From a virus: a DNA stretch of 20,391 nt. A program made the position numbers and the translations under genes. The DNA is taken from positions 1-20,391 of the IMG/VR virus record IMGVR_UViG_3300013004_000233. One strand, 5' to 3'. Under the pieces are notes generated by a model. The model saw nothing but the letters and a program-made list of their open reading frames with translations. It searched no databases and was not told the origin of the DNA. Numbering within the stretch: the stretch's first letter is position 1; the number at the start of each line of letters is the position of its first letter. Shown piece by piece: positions 1 through 8,151 of this stretch.

Positions 1-168
1 ATGAACTGCTGCGATGAATACGGCAATTGCAGGCAGGGCAGAGATTGCCCGATACGCAAGCAATTGGAAAACGAAAAGCCAACCCCGGCTGATGGGCAAT
101 TGGTATGGGCTGTGTTGGGATTCCTTGTCCTGATGCTTGGGCTGTTGACATTGAGGAGTTGTTTATGA
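1..168 (+). CDS. Cys-rich one-pass membrane microprotein, 55 aa
   Basis: The frame opens with ATG at the first base and ends at a TGA that overlaps the next gene's ATG (ATGA). The N-terminal part is cysteine-rich, with Cys at residues 3, 4, 10 and 16 in a NCCDEYGNCRQGRDCP stretch. A hydrophobic segment at about residues 35-49 (VWAVLGFLVLMLGLL) looks like a single membrane span. Short proteins with a Cys-rich QGR-C-P start and one C-terminal membrane helix are common hypothetical proteins of phages; no function is known to me. The Cys cluster could bind a metal or form disulfides, depending on topology. The upstream region is outside the window, so the ribosome-binding site cannot be seen and an earlier start is possible. 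It appears to be the first of a coupled three-gene plus-strand run, opposite in direction to the virion operon. Confidence 0.6.
   Translation: MNCCDEYGNCRQGRDCPIRKQLENEKPTPADGQLVWAVLGFLVLMLGLLTLRSCL
153..158 (+). promoter_or_regulatory. ribosome-binding site deciding the start at 165
   Basis: GAGGAG lies 6 nt before the ATG at 165, inside the end of the 55-aa gene. The alternative in-frame ATG at 105 has no comparable purine-rich site before it and would overlap the upstream gene by 64 nt, so 165 is preferred. Confidence 0.7.
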
Positions 169-536
169 GCCATGTCATCAAGGCGCTGGAGGCATTCGCT
201 GAGTTCGGTCGCTTGACTGCGCAAGAGTTTGCCGACTATGCCGACATCGGACGCTACGATGCACACGCTGTGCTCAACCGCATGAACAAACGCACCAAGG
301 CTGGCGAGAAGCGCATCTACGTTGCTGACTGGACCCACGCACACGACGATGCAAGGCGCTACCCACGGGCGGTGTTCATGCTGGGTGACAAGCCTGACAA
401 GCCAAGGCCCAAGCCCAACATCCGAGCAAACCGACAGCGCAGTGAGCACAAGTCACTCAAAGCCATCCGCATGACCAGCGTGTTCAACATGGCGCTGCCA
501 CGCGACAAAGTTAGAGAAATAAGGAGATCACTATGA
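165..536 (+). CDS. winged-helix-like small protein, 123 aa
   Basis: The start at 165 is chosen for its GAGGAG site and for the 4-nt ATGA overlap with the preceding stop. Residues of about 1-60 look like a helix-turn-helix or winged helix: a helix (VIKALEAFAEFGRL), then LTAQEFADYADI, a turn, and a helix reading RYDAHAVLNRMNK, followed by a strand-like RIYVADW. The second half is basic and Pro-rich (DKPDKPRPKP) with an Arg/Lys-rich end, which suits nucleic-acid contact. Phages often carry such short wHTH proteins in early or regulatory regions; they may regulate transcription or assist replication. The DNA-binding reading is inference from the helix pattern only, and no specific family is recognised. 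It is followed, with a 4-nt overlap, by the 66-aa gene. Confidence 0.65.
   Translation: MSHVIKALEAFAEFGRLTAQEFADYADIGRYDAHAVLNRMNKRTKAGEKRIYVADWTHAHDDARRYPRAVFMLGDKPDKPRPKPNIRANRQRSEHKSLKAIRMTSVFNMALPRDKVREIRRSL
521..526 (+). promoter_or_regulatory. ribosome-binding site for the 66-aa gene
   Basis: AAGGAG lies 6 nt before the ATG at 533, inside the last codons of the preceding gene. It supports the 66-aa frame as translated even though its product is unrecognised. Confidence 0.75.
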
Positions 537-733
537 AATGCAAATGCCATCCTGACTCGCCGTTCCATTGGGCGCACAACCCACGGCCAAGCATCTTTTT
601 GCAAGACCCTATATTCAGGGCCAAGGGCGCGATGGTCAGCACCGACTACCGAGCCTTTGGTATTTACAGCCGGGCCAAGCCCAACGTCAAGCCGTTCCTG
701 AATAAGCACGAAATGCCTGGAGGACGGCTCTGA
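533..733 (+). CDS. hypothetical protein, 66 aa
   Basis: A strong AAGGAG site and an ATGA overlap with the preceding stop support translation. The sequence starts MKCKCHPDSPFHW, so a Cys-X-Cys-His cluster sits at the N-terminus, and the remainder is basic and rich in aromatic residues and prolines. There is no membrane segment and no recognised domain. The N-terminal Cys/His group could hold a metal, but a second half-site is not obvious. It ends only 6 nt before the stop codon of the oppositely oriented ejection-type gene, so the two transcription units converge here with essentially no spacer. Confidence 0.6.
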   Translation: MKCKCHPDSPFHWAHNPRPSIFLQDPIFRAKGAMVSTDYRAFGIYSRAKPNVKPFLNKHEMPGGRL

Positions 734-739
734 CGCTTA

Positions 740-2398
740 TTAGCGCATCCGTTCCGAACGGTTGTACTGCCCCACGGCGCTAGGCCCTGCAACGCCACCA
801 AGCACTGGAGCGCCTTGCGAAAGCAAGCCTCCAGCTTGGCGTACCATTTCAGGTCTGGATCGCAATAGGGCGTCCATCAAGGCTTGACCGCCAGGGCTGT
901 ACATTGCGCCTGCGCCCATAGTTAACGGAATGGCAACGGTCGGCTCGGAAAGAGCGCCGTAGCCACCTACGGCGTATCCTGCAAGCCGCCCTTCAAGTGT
1001 TGATCCGGCAGTGTCACCCAAGATAGACACCGCAGCATCTGACGCTTCTTGATTCCGTGCGCGGCCTTTGGCGAAAGCTGTCTTGCGCCGCGTTTGGTCT
1101 GCCTGCCGAACTGCCGTTGACAGTTGCTTTGGGGTAAACACGCCGTTCGCTGCGCCTGAGTTTGCGGCTGCGATGTTGAGCACGGCCAGATCGCCGTAAG
1201 CGCTGTCCACACGCCGCAGTTTGGGCGTTTGTTTCGGGTTTTGTGAGTACAGCTCTTTCTTTAGCACGCCGAGTACATCTGACAAAGCGTCGCCTATTTC
1301 GCGTTCTGCTGCAGAACCGCTTGTAGCGTAGTTGCTGGCTTTCTTGCGCAAGTCAGATTCGATGCCTTTGAAGGTAGCTCCGTCAATTTTCTGCCCCGCA
1401 AATTTACCGAGCACGATGTCGTTGAGCGTCTGCGCAACTTCCTGTCGTTGGTTAGCCGACAAATTGGTGCGCTTGCCGAGTGAAGCCAAAATGTTGCTGG
1501 TCGTGGGGAAGTCCAAATCGAAAGACATCTTGGACAACACGTCGTCGTATTGTTTGGATACTTGGTCAGACGCGTACGCAATTGCGTCGCGGCCAATGAC
1601 CTCATCCGGCAGTTTCTCCCCGACTTTGCCAAGCGCTTTGTTGATGTTCGCCTTGTTGAAGTTGAACAGCACACGCTGGCGAGCGTCAGAAATAAACCCA
1701 CCGACCAGAGGTAAGTTCTGCGCAAACTCCTCAAGTGTTTTGGCAGCGCCACCAAGGGTCTGCCCGGTAGTTGGTACGACACCCAATTCGCGCATCGTAG
1801 CTTCGGCTTTGGAAACAAGTGGGTTCAGCACACGCCCAGCGCCAGCAACGGCTTTCTCGCCGATAGGCCCTGCAACTGCACCTTGGACGACTTGCTCTGT
1901 CTTTTGACCGCCAAAAGTGCCTTCACCCGTAGCGGGCTGCATTGCGCCGCCGACAGCACCTGCAACAGCAGCCTGCCCTAGCGGAGCCAAGCCCCTAGCA
2001 CGCGCTAACTGCGCTGCCCTAGCTGCGGGGGTTATGCTCGCGGGGTTGATGACGTTGCCCGCCAAACGCGCGAAGTCGAAACCAGACCCGCCTTGGGCCT
2101 GGCGCTGCGCTTGGTAGGCTTGCTCCTCTGCCCGCGCCATTTCATCAACTCGTTGGGCTTCGCTGGTAAAAAACTGACTGACAGGGTTTGGGGCCATGCC
2201 GCCCAAACTCGTTACGCCCGCCAATGCACGGGGCAAGAGTTGTGCGCCGCCAGTGATAGGGTCTTTAAGACCCATCATAAAACCCGACGACGGAGGCGCA
2301 GCAGCAGGTTCACCTGAGATCGCTTGCGCTATCTGCGCGTCCGACATGTCATCAGGAAACTCAACAACGTCGTTGCCTACTTGGATGTATTTGGGCAT
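740..2398 (-). CDS. internal virion / DNA-ejection-type protein, 552 aa
   Basis: This is the last gene of the minus-strand run. It starts at ATG 2398 with GGAG 6 nt upstream, and that site overlaps the end of the preceding frame. Residues 12-27 (VEFPDDMSDAQIAQAI) form a short motif I know from the N-termini of many podoviral internal or ejection proteins and from phage polyvalent proteins. The rest is largely helical and Ala/Gly/Gln-rich, with hydrophobic Gly-rich patches near residues 130-160 and 470-510 that could insert into membrane after ejection. No transglycosylase active-site motif was recognised. Position after the tail genes, next to two other Ala/Gln-rich proteins, matches the ejection-protein trio of P22-like phages (gp7, gp20, gp16) or T7 gp14-16. 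The role is inferred from composition and context. Confidence 0.7.
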   Translation of the reverse strand: MPKYIQVGNDVVEFPDDMSDAQIAQAISGEPAAAPPSSGFMMGLKDPITGGAQLLPRALAGVTSLGGMAPNPVSQFFTSEAQRVDEMARAEEQAYQAQRQAQGGSGFDFARLAGNVINPASITPAARAAQLARARGLAPLGQAAVAGAVGGAMQPATGEGTFGGQKTEQVVQGAVAGPIGEKAVAGAGRVLNPLVSKAEATMRELGVVPTTGQTLGGAAKTLEEFAQNLPLVGGFISDARQRVLFNFNKANINKALGKVGEKLPDEVIGRDAIAYASDQVSKQYDDVLSKMSFDLDFPTTSNILASLGKRTNLSANQRQEVAQTLNDIVLGKFAGQKIDGATFKGIESDLRKKASNYATSGSAAEREIGDALSDVLGVLKKELYSQNPKQTPKLRRVDSAYGDLAVLNIAAANSGAANGVFTPKQLSTAVRQADQTRRKTAFAKGRARNQEASDAAVSILGDTAGSTLEGRLAGYAVGGYGALSEPTVAIPLTMGAGAMYSPGGQALMDALLRSRPEMVRQAGGLLSQGAPVLGGVAGPSAVGQYNRSERMR

Positions 2399-2399
2399 G

Positions 2400-3572
2400 T
2401 CAATCTCCAGATATGGCTTCGATTTTGCGTGTCTGTGGGTTGTAGCGTTTCGTCGGTGCGGGCGCGGCAGCGGGCGTCATCGGCCCTGTCGGCAGTTGAC
2501 CACCACCTGCTTGTTTTTGCAAACGAGCGATGTTGTTCTGAATCTTCTTTTGGGCGCTGGCCAAGATTCGTTTCATCGCTTCAGGCTCAAGACGTTGATC
2601 GCCCGCTACAACACGTTGCAAATATTTAAGTTCTTCGTTCGAGTCGTTGCCGCCGAACTGTTGCAGTCGGGGAATAACAATCTCGCCGATGTTGGCGAAG
2701 AACTGTTCAGTGTTGATGACCTTATCGCGGCTACCAATACCCGTGAATTTAGCCACAAAGCCTTGTTCCGGCCCGTATGCGCCTGCGTAAATCCCCTTAC
2801 CTAACAAAGTAAGCGCGTCGCCTACCGCCGTTTGAAGCGAGAACTGATTTTCAATGTTAGCGACGTTCTCACCAACAACCTTCGACGCTGCATCACTGGC
2901 TTTCTTTGGGTCTAAGCCAACGCCGCCAACGCTAACGCTTACGTTGCCCGTGCCTTTGGCCGCGCCCGTAATCTTGCCCTCAACGTACTCCAGCATACGT
3001 TTTTGGAATGGTTCAGTGCCAGGCGTCAAACCAGCGTCAATAAGTTCTTGAGCAAAGCCGGAAACCTTTTTGGTGTCTGGGCCTTTGTAAATTTCGCGGC
3101 CTGACGCCGGGTCAACCAGGGCGTTACCGACCACGACAGGTTTGGGGACTTTTTCTTGCAGTGCTGCCGCCGCTTTAGCTTGCGACTCAGCCGCAGCAGC
3201 GCCGCGCTGCGCCACCAAAGCAGCGCTTTCTTGCTGCTGTCGGAATACCTGCGCCAACTGCTGCAAGCCAACGGTATCGCCCGCCTGTTGCAGCATGGCC
3301 ATGCCTTCTTGAATAGAAGCAGGGTTAGTCAGGTCGATCTGACGTGCGATCTGCTGACGCATCGAGATGCGCTGCAACTCAGGGTCTTGGCCACCAAGAG
3401 CGCCGCCGATTGCGCCGCCCAGCATGTTGGCCCCACGCTGGATACCGAAACTTGCTCTTTCAAACGGCGATAACCTAGCGTATTGCAGCGCTTGAGCATC
3501 GGCCCGGTCTTGTTGCTGCTGTTGGTACATCTCCGGCGTGACGCCGAACAGGGATTGGACGATTTCTGCCAT
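2400..3572 (-). CDS. internal virion / DNA-ejection-type protein, 390 aa
   Basis: It starts at ATG 3572 with AAGGAG 6-7 nt upstream, and that site overlaps the stop codon of the preceding gene. The N-terminus (MAEIVQSLFGVTPEMY) is followed by a Gln-rich run, then a glycine-zipper-like patch at about 48-61 (ANMLGGAIGGALGG), and then a long helical Gln/Ala-rich segment at about 65-140 likely to form coiled coil. A more mixed globular C-terminal half follows and ends in a Pro/Ala-rich tail. Such proteins are packaged in the capsid and ejected with DNA to form a channel across the envelope. It has no signal peptide. Its stop lies one base before the next ATG (TGACATG). The family is recognised by composition and gene order only. 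Confidence 0.7.
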   Translation of the reverse strand: MAEIVQSLFGVTPEMYQQQQQDRADAQALQYARLSPFERASFGIQRGANMLGGAIGGALGGQDPELQRISMRQQIARQIDLTNPASIQEGMAMLQQAGDTVGLQQLAQVFRQQQESAALVAQRGAAAAESQAKAAAALQEKVPKPVVVGNALVDPASGREIYKGPDTKKVSGFAQELIDAGLTPGTEPFQKRMLEYVEGKITGAAKGTGNVSVSVGGVGLDPKKASDAASKVVGENVANIENQFSLQTAVGDALTLLGKGIYAGAYGPEQGFVAKFTGIGSRDKVINTEQFFANIGEIVIPRLQQFGGNDSNEELKYLQRVVAGDQRLEPEAMKRILASAQKKIQNNIARLQKQAGGGQLPTGPMTPAAAPAPTKRYNPQTRKIEAISGD

Positions 3573-3582
3573 GTCTTACTCC

Positions 3583-4629
3583 TTAGCGACCGTAAATGTC
3601 AGCCTGCGCGGCTTCAAAACCCGGCAAACCGAATCCGTATGCGGATGTGCTCAACGGGTTAACAGTGGCACCGCTGCCACTTAACAATTTTGACAGCGCG
3701 TCTGTCAGAGTCTTATTTCGCGATGACCCTTGTAAGAAATCTGCAAACGGGTTGAAAGCGTTGGCTTCACCCACGGCCCGAGCCGCACCCATACCACCAG
3801 CTAAGAGCGCCTGAGAGCCTGCCTGGTTGATGTTGCGCCCACCCAAAGCCGAACCGATGTCCAGCGGTGCTTGACCCAACGTCTCCAAACCAGTTGCGCC
3901 GCGCATATACGCTTCATAGGGTGCAAGAGCTTCTGCTTGGCCTCGGAAACCTTGTCCGAGCAGATTGCCGCCGACATTAAACAGACCAGCCCCAAATCGG
4001 GCTTGTTCCATACCCGCTTGTTGAGCCTGCGCAGCCAGCGCAGCGTCTTGTTGGGCCAGAGCGTTGTAGTACGCCTCCATCTCTGGGCTGGCAGCACCAA
4101 GGCCAGCAGCACCGCTTGGGCGCTCGCCTGTGGCCCCAACGGACAAGCCGCCACGGCCAGTCTGGAACAGACGGTTCTGGAGCTGCGCAAACTCACGCTC
4201 ACGGCTAGGAGCCAGCAGTTCTTGCTGCCTAGACATGAACTGCTGCGCGGCCTCTTGAGGCGACTGCGCCAGGTACTGCTGGCCGAGGCCGAACAGACCT
4301 TGAGCCGCACCTTGCAACGGCGCAAACTGCTGCTGCGCTTGCTCGGCTTGCGTCAGCCCACCACCTGCCAGACCCAAAAAGCGGTCCTGCATGGCCGCCA
4401 GCTCGGGGCTTAACTCGTAGCTCGCGCCCGTGACGCGGCCTTCAGGCCCAGTCGTGAACTGCGACTGACCGAAGCGCGTCGTGATGCCGACCGGACGGAA
4501 TCGGGCTTCCTCAGCCGCAATACGCGCCGCTTCGGTTTGCGCTCTGGCTTGGGTTTCTGCGGCTTTACGGGCAGACCTGCCGCCGAGCAAACCACCTAAA
4601 ATTGCACCGCCTGCTGCGATAAATGGCAT
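3583..4629 (-). CDS. internal virion / DNA-transfer protein with glycine zipper, 348 aa
   Basis: The ATG at 4629 is chosen because GGAG (4636-4639) lies 6 nt upstream. An in-frame TTG at 4641 would add four residues but would consume that site. The N-terminus is a glycine-zipper hydrophobic helix (PFIAAGGAILGGLLGG) of the type seen in pore-forming ejection proteins such as P22 gp7 and T7 gp14. An Ala/Glu/Arg-rich helix then covers about 20-45, followed by Gln/Ala-rich low-complexity sequence with many short helices up to the C-terminus. It starts the ejection trio, directly after the cupin gene, whose stop TGA lies one base before this ATG. Function is inferred from the N-terminal zipper and gene order. 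Confidence 0.72.
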   Translation of the reverse strand: MPFIAAGGAILGGLLGGRSARKAAETQARAQTEAARIAAEEARFRPVGITTRFGQSQFTTGPEGRVTGASYELSPELAAMQDRFLGLAGGGLTQAEQAQQQFAPLQGAAQGLFGLGQQYLAQSPQEAAQQFMSRQQELLAPSREREFAQLQNRLFQTGRGGLSVGATGERPSGAAGLGAASPEMEAYYNALAQQDAALAAQAQQAGMEQARFGAGLFNVGGNLLGQGFRGQAEALAPYEAYMRGATGLETLGQAPLDIGSALGGRNINQAGSQALLAGGMGAARAVGEANAFNPFADFLQGSSRNKTLTDALSKLLSGSGATVNPLSTSAYGFGLPGFEAAQADIYGR

Positions 4630-4630
4630 A

Positions 4631-4924
4631 TCAAACTCCAATCAAAACGTCGTCCACCTTTGACGGGTCTTTCTCGTCGGTGGCGTGAATACAAAACCAA
4701 ACGCAATCCGTGATCGCCTTGACGCCGTGCGTCAGACCAGCCTTGATCTCAATGCAAGCTGGCGCTTCAATGACTTCTATCTCTTCGCCCTTCATCACCG
4801 CCACCTTGCCTTGGGCAAGAATCGACAGGTGGCTGAACTCATGTGTGTGCTTCAGGATGGCTGTGCCTGCGGGGATAACCGCTTGCTTGGCATACAAACC
4901 ATCGCTGAAGTGATGGGTGATCAT
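4631..4924 (-). CDS. small cupin-domain protein, 97 aa
   Basis: This is a single cupin barrel. The first metal motif is seen as GTAILKHTHEFSH (Gly-X5-His-X-His followed by Glu and His), with the expected Gly further on in LAQGKVAV. The second motif region reads AGLTHGV, with its His. The metal ligands are therefore retained and the fold is probably a functional metal-binding cupin. It is a one-domain protein with no fused enzyme or HTH, so a sugar- or ligand-binding or structural role is as likely as catalysis. I recall related small cupins in marine podoviruses, but the role is unknown. The start at ATG 4924 gives an ATGA overlap with the fibre gene; a GTG at 4939 would add five residues. 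It sits between tail fibre and ejection genes, which suggests a virion or infection-related job. Confidence 0.75.
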   Translation of the reverse strand: MITHHFSDGLYAKQAVIPAGTAILKHTHEFSHLSILAQGKVAVMKGEEIEVIEAPACIEIKAGLTHGVKAITDCVWFCIHATDEKDPSKVDDVLIGV

Positions 4925-5631
4925 GCTGTCCGTTTCCACATCGCTACAGTGATGTACGGCTGGAGGTTAGCGTTGGTGGCGCTGGAGCCTGTGGAGTTAA
5001 CTGAGTGAGTGTGATCCCCTACACCAGCAATACCACCTACAGTTCCACTGGTTGGATTGTCGAAACCGGTGGCAATACGATCTGATAAATCAGGATGGAA
5101 CATGCCGTTGCTAAGGCCTGTAAAACCACGGGTATAGCTGTGGGTGTGTGCGCCAGCGCCGTTTGTCGTGTGATCATGGCTTACAACAATAGCATCCTTG
5201 CTACCGCCAGTCTCTTCCAATGTATCGAACAACGTATCGCTGCCATTCAGGCCGACCATGACTCGACCCGCACCAAAAGCAGCCCAAGTACCAAAGCCAA
5301 GCAATGTAGCGGGATTGGTTGAAACACCCGCATTGACGTAGATTGAGCCTACTGGATAAACAGCTTGCAAAGCAGATGCTATAGCCGCTGTAGTTGCAGC
5401 AGTGACAAAAGCAGTTGTTGCTAATTGAGTGGTGTTAGTACCCGAAGAAGCCGTAGGCGCTGCTGGTGTACCTGTGAACGTCGGCGATGCCAGATCAGCT
5501 TTGGTCGCTACGGCCACGGCGATGTTGACAAACTCCGTGTTGATCTCGGTGCCCTTGACGATCTTCAGAGGGTCGCCAGACGGCAGCGAGTCTTTCGTGG
5601 CGAAATTCGTACTTTGTGTGTAGTTACTCAT
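4921..5631 (-). CDS. tail fibre with tail-collar-type receptor domain, 236 aa
   Basis: The N-terminus (about 1-46, containing DPLKIVKGTEINTEF) is an anchor seen on many podoviral fibres. It is followed by the common fibre motif NTTQLATTAFV at 66-76. Residues from YPVGSIY (92-98) onward form a T4 gp12/collar-like receptor domain: LLGFGTWAAFGAGRVMVG, then HDH at 152-154, HTH at 162-164 and HTH at 207-209, ending NLQPYITVAMWKRTA. In T4 gp37 and gp12, His-X-His pairs coordinate metal ions down the trimer axis, and the same is inferred here. It is short, so it probably forms a stubby trimeric fibre on the tail. It overlaps the upstream tail-hub gene (ATGA at 5628-5631) and the downstream cupin gene. 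Confidence 0.88.
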   Translation of the reverse strand: MSNYTQSTNFATKDSLPSGDPLKIVKGTEINTEFVNIAVAVATKADLASPTFTGTPAAPTASSGTNTTQLATTAFVTAATTAAIASALQAVYPVGSIYVNAGVSTNPATLLGFGTWAAFGAGRVMVGLNGSDTLFDTLEETGGSKDAIVVSHDHTTNGAGAHTHSYTRGFTGLSNGMFHPDLSDRIATGFDNPTSGTVGGIAGVGDHTHSVNSTGSSATNANLQPYITVAMWKRTA

Positions 5632-7172
5632 GACATTTTCCCGTCTTTGGATTGGATTTCAATCCGCTGAATCGACAGCGGTGCGCCGTTGATGTTGGAT
5701 TCATAACCCGTTTGCACGATTTTACCGCTGCCAGTGGCTTGCACGCTCAAAGTTTGCAAAGCCACGCCATCAGAATACTCAGCGACATCGTACTCAGCGA
5801 TGCCGTATTCAGACACGCCTTGCGTTGGGATCAGCGCGTTGGCCGACAAATAATTGGTGCTGAAGTCAAAGCCCCACTTCATCGTCACAAACTGGTTCGT
5901 ACCGCCGATCACCACCACCTTCAGGCGCTTGAGCAGCGACGTGACGTTGGCGTTACCCAAGTCAGCGTGGTTGGTGAAGTACTGCATCCGGTAGGCCGAT
6001 GTGTGATCTTGGTAGGTGCTGTACTTGCCGATGTAGCCGTTCTTGCCGATCAACACGTCACCGTTGCGCCGCGAGAGCAGCGCCGTTGGCTCAATTGAGT
6101 TCCATGTAGTGACGCGAAACGAGCCGTCTTGCAACTGCACGCGGGTGTCAAAGCAATACACTTCTTTGACCGAAGGCAGCGTCATCAGATAGAACGCCTC
6201 GGCCTCGGAATAAACGGTCTTGATGTTGGCCAGCGTCTCGCCAGCCACAATCGACATAAAGTCGCTGCGGATGTTCTTGGACAGGTCGCCCAGAGGGGCT
6301 GACTTCTCGACAATCGTCCTGGCAAACGACCGGATGCCCGAATTGGACAAGAACAAAATGTCCTTGCCCGTGCTCTGGATGGAGTCGCGGGCGATGCAGC
6401 CAATGCCACCCACCGTATCGCTCAGGCTCATCGTGGCGGGCGTCGTAGCGTTGGCGTACACCAGAATTTGGCGCTTGCCGAAGATGATCAGAAAGCCGTT
6501 GTGGGCCGCCAGACCAGTGATCTCATCTGCCCCATTGGGCCACACACGGTCGATGTTCAGCGTGCCTGCTGTGCCAGTGCTCCAGATGTGGCCAGACAGC
6601 AAGTCAGAGAACGACACCGTTACGTTGTCAGTGGCAGTATCGGCAACCCACAGCCGACCAAAGGCCGACAGCACAATGTTGCCTGAAGGCACAGTCCCAA
6701 CATAACCTGACTTCTCGCTGACACGGCGGTAGGTCGTGGTGCTGATGGTTGGGTCGAAAATCAGCGGGTCGTGGCCCGTCTGGAAGAAGTAAGTGATGCC
6801 GTTGAGCGAAGCGCACGACCAGTTACTGGCCGTGATCGTCGGCGCTGTACCCCCGCCCCCGTATGTCAGTTCAGACACGGCGTTGGAGCCATCCAGCTTG
6901 AACAGCTTGTTGTTGCCAGCAAACAGAATCGTCAGCGTGCCGTCAGCCTGCACCAACTCATGGATGACACCCACGTTGTTGGCCCCAAGAGCGCCAGACG
7001 ACGAATTGACCCGTGCCCATCCCTTGCGTGCGCCGATGCGACCGTACTGGTCGATGATGCAGTTCGTTGCGACCAAAGCAAAGCCAGCCGCCAAGTCCAG
7101 CGGCGAGTCTTGCGTGTTCAGGCCAAAGAAACCCGGCGCTGAGATGCTTGCGGTCTGGAGAACTTGGCTCAT
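5628..7172 (-). CDS. P22 gp10-like tail hub / DNA-stabilisation protein, 514 aa
   Basis: The N-terminus (APGFFGLNTQDSPLDL, then NCIIDQYGRIGARKGW at about 38-53) is typical of podoviral tail-tube or plug proteins that begin by clamping to the adaptor ring. The body is almost all beta with repeated blade-like units (for example GNIVLSAFGRLWVADT and NGFLIIFGKRQILVY), consistent with the beta-propeller of tail hub proteins. Its length is close to P22 gp10 (472 aa) and well below T7 gp12 (about 790 aa). It lies immediately after the adaptor gene and immediately before a tail fibre, as expected for a hub carrying fibres. Both ends use ATGA overlaps. The specific gp10 equivalence is inference; the tail-structural assignment is firmer. 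Confidence 0.78.
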   Translation of the reverse strand: MSQVLQTASISAPGFFGLNTQDSPLDLAAGFALVATNCIIDQYGRIGARKGWARVNSSSGALGANNVGVIHELVQADGTLTILFAGNNKLFKLDGSNAVSELTYGGGGTAPTITASNWSCASLNGITYFFQTGHDPLIFDPTISTTTYRRVSEKSGYVGTVPSGNIVLSAFGRLWVADTATDNVTVSFSDLLSGHIWSTGTAGTLNIDRVWPNGADEITGLAAHNGFLIIFGKRQILVYANATTPATMSLSDTVGGIGCIARDSIQSTGKDILFLSNSGIRSFARTIVEKSAPLGDLSKNIRSDFMSIVAGETLANIKTVYSEAEAFYLMTLPSVKEVYCFDTRVQLQDGSFRVTTWNSIEPTALLSRRNGDVLIGKNGYIGKYSTYQDHTSAYRMQYFTNHADLGNANVTSLLKRLKVVVIGGTNQFVTMKWGFDFSTNYLSANALIPTQGVSEYGIAEYDVAEYSDGVALQTLSVQATGSGKIVQTGYESNINGAPLSIQRIEIQSKDGKMS

Positions 7173-7816
7173 ATGGCAATGAACTCTTGGTTCTCTGGAT
7201 AGCGGGTGCTCTCCAGCGCGATGTAGTCGGCCAGCATCCCACGGTAGAGCTGATACGCCTCAGACGAGCTGAGGCCACCATCTTCACCACGTTCGACCAA
7301 CGCTCTGGCGTAGGCGTTTTGCACCACCAGCACATCAGGCACCAGCACGACGGTGTTGTCAGATGACAACGGGGCTTGAGGCACGGTCAACGCAAAGGGA
7401 ATTGTGTAGACGTTATCTGGACGGGCATACAGCACTACCTTGGTGTCGCCGTTGCCGTCCACGCCGTCAAATGCGTAGTATTCTGGGATGCCACTGATCG
7501 CGGGAACCAAGTTCTGAAAACGGTTCATCTCCACAAAGCTGATGTTTTGCAGACCGACGTTGGCAGTGACGTTGAGGGCGTCCATCACTTGGAACTTCTG
7601 ACCAGCACCCGTCATCGAATAGATGTACGTGCCCGGCGTCGTGGTAATCGTCACGGTCTGGCCCAGCACGTTCCATGCGTAGGCGTCCTCGATCTGGCGC
7701 TTGGCGTCGTTGACGAATCGACCGATCAAGGCTGAATAGGTTGTTTCGTTGCTGGACGACACCTGCGTCTCGCGCAGCCGGACCAGCACGTCATTGATAA
7801 GTTGAAGGTAGGTCAT
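7169..7816 (-). CDS. head-to-tail adaptor (T7 gp11 / P22 gp4 type), 215 aa
   Basis: The N-terminal helices (TYLQLINDVLVRLRE, then IGRFVNDAKRQIEDAYAWNVL at about 30-50) are the hallmark of tubular-protein-A adaptors, which dock below the portal ring. A beta-rich middle follows (TVTITTTPGTYIYSM, YYAFDGVDGNGDTKVVLY), then a helical C-terminus (VVQNAYARALVERGEDGG and onward). Its length is close to T7 gp11 (196 aa) and P22 gp4 (166 aa). It sits directly before the tail hub gene and overlaps it by 4 nt. It would assemble as a dodecamer closing the packaged head and forming the platform for the tail. Assignment rests on helix pattern and order. Confidence 0.8.
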   Translation of the reverse strand: MTYLQLINDVLVRLRETQVSSSNETTYSALIGRFVNDAKRQIEDAYAWNVLGQTVTITTTPGTYIYSMTGAGQKFQVMDALNVTANVGLQNISFVEMNRFQNLVPAISGIPEYYAFDGVDGNGDTKVVLYARPDNVYTIPFALTVPQAPLSSDNTVVLVPDVLVVQNAYARALVERGEDGGLSSSEAYQLYRGMLADYIALESTRYPENQEFIAI

Positions 7817-8151
7817 TGGCGTGTCAATCCGATTTGTTCAAAGGTTGCGATGACAGAAATAGTTGAGCCAGATTCTGAGATCGTAGTGATGTAGTCACCC
7901 TCTTCTAAGACAAAGTATTGGTTGACGTCAATCTCAGCAAGTGTCGCCTTAGCAGTGAGCGTGAATTCAGTGGTGATTGGTATGGTCGAAGCTGCGCTTG
8001 CGTCATACCAGCTAAAACTGATGTGCTTGTTTGAGCTGCCGTTATTTGATGCGTGAAGAAGCACACACTTAGCGTAATAGCCAGTCGGCACTGTATACAG
8101 CGTTGTAGCTGTAGCAGCAGTTAAAGCTCTACCGACTGATACTGGTCTCAT
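7813..8151 (-). CDS. small beta-rich virion-type protein, 112 aa
   Basis: A beta-sandwich-like sequence with alternating hydrophobics: TTLYTVPTGYYAKCVLLHASNN at about 16-37, ISFSWYDAS at 44-52, and FVLEEGDYITTISES toward the end. This pattern (a VPTGY turn followed by a core strand and a late LEEGDYI element) is common in small phage head or tail decoration proteins. It has no signal peptide and no membrane segment. It lies between the basic microproteins and the adaptor, overlapping both by 4 nt (ATGA). I do not recognise a named family, so the virion role is inferred from fold style and place in the operon. Confidence 0.6.
   Translation of the reverse strand: MRPVSVGRALTAATATTLYTVPTGYYAKCVLLHASNNGSSNKHISFSWYDASAASTIPITTEFTLTAKATLAEIDVNQYFVLEEGDYITTISESGSTISVIATFEQIGLTRQ

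Noticed and set aside
105-164. Longer start for the winged-helix-like gene at ATG 105
   Set aside because: There is no ribosome-binding site before it, it has a 64-nt overlap with the preceding gene, and the ATG at 165 has GAGGAG and a 4-nt overlap.
749-761. Short inverted repeat CCGTT-CCG-AACGG near the convergent gene ends
   Set aside because: The stem is only 5 bp, no T tract follows on either strand, and it lies inside the end of the 552-aa coding region, so it is not a credible terminator.
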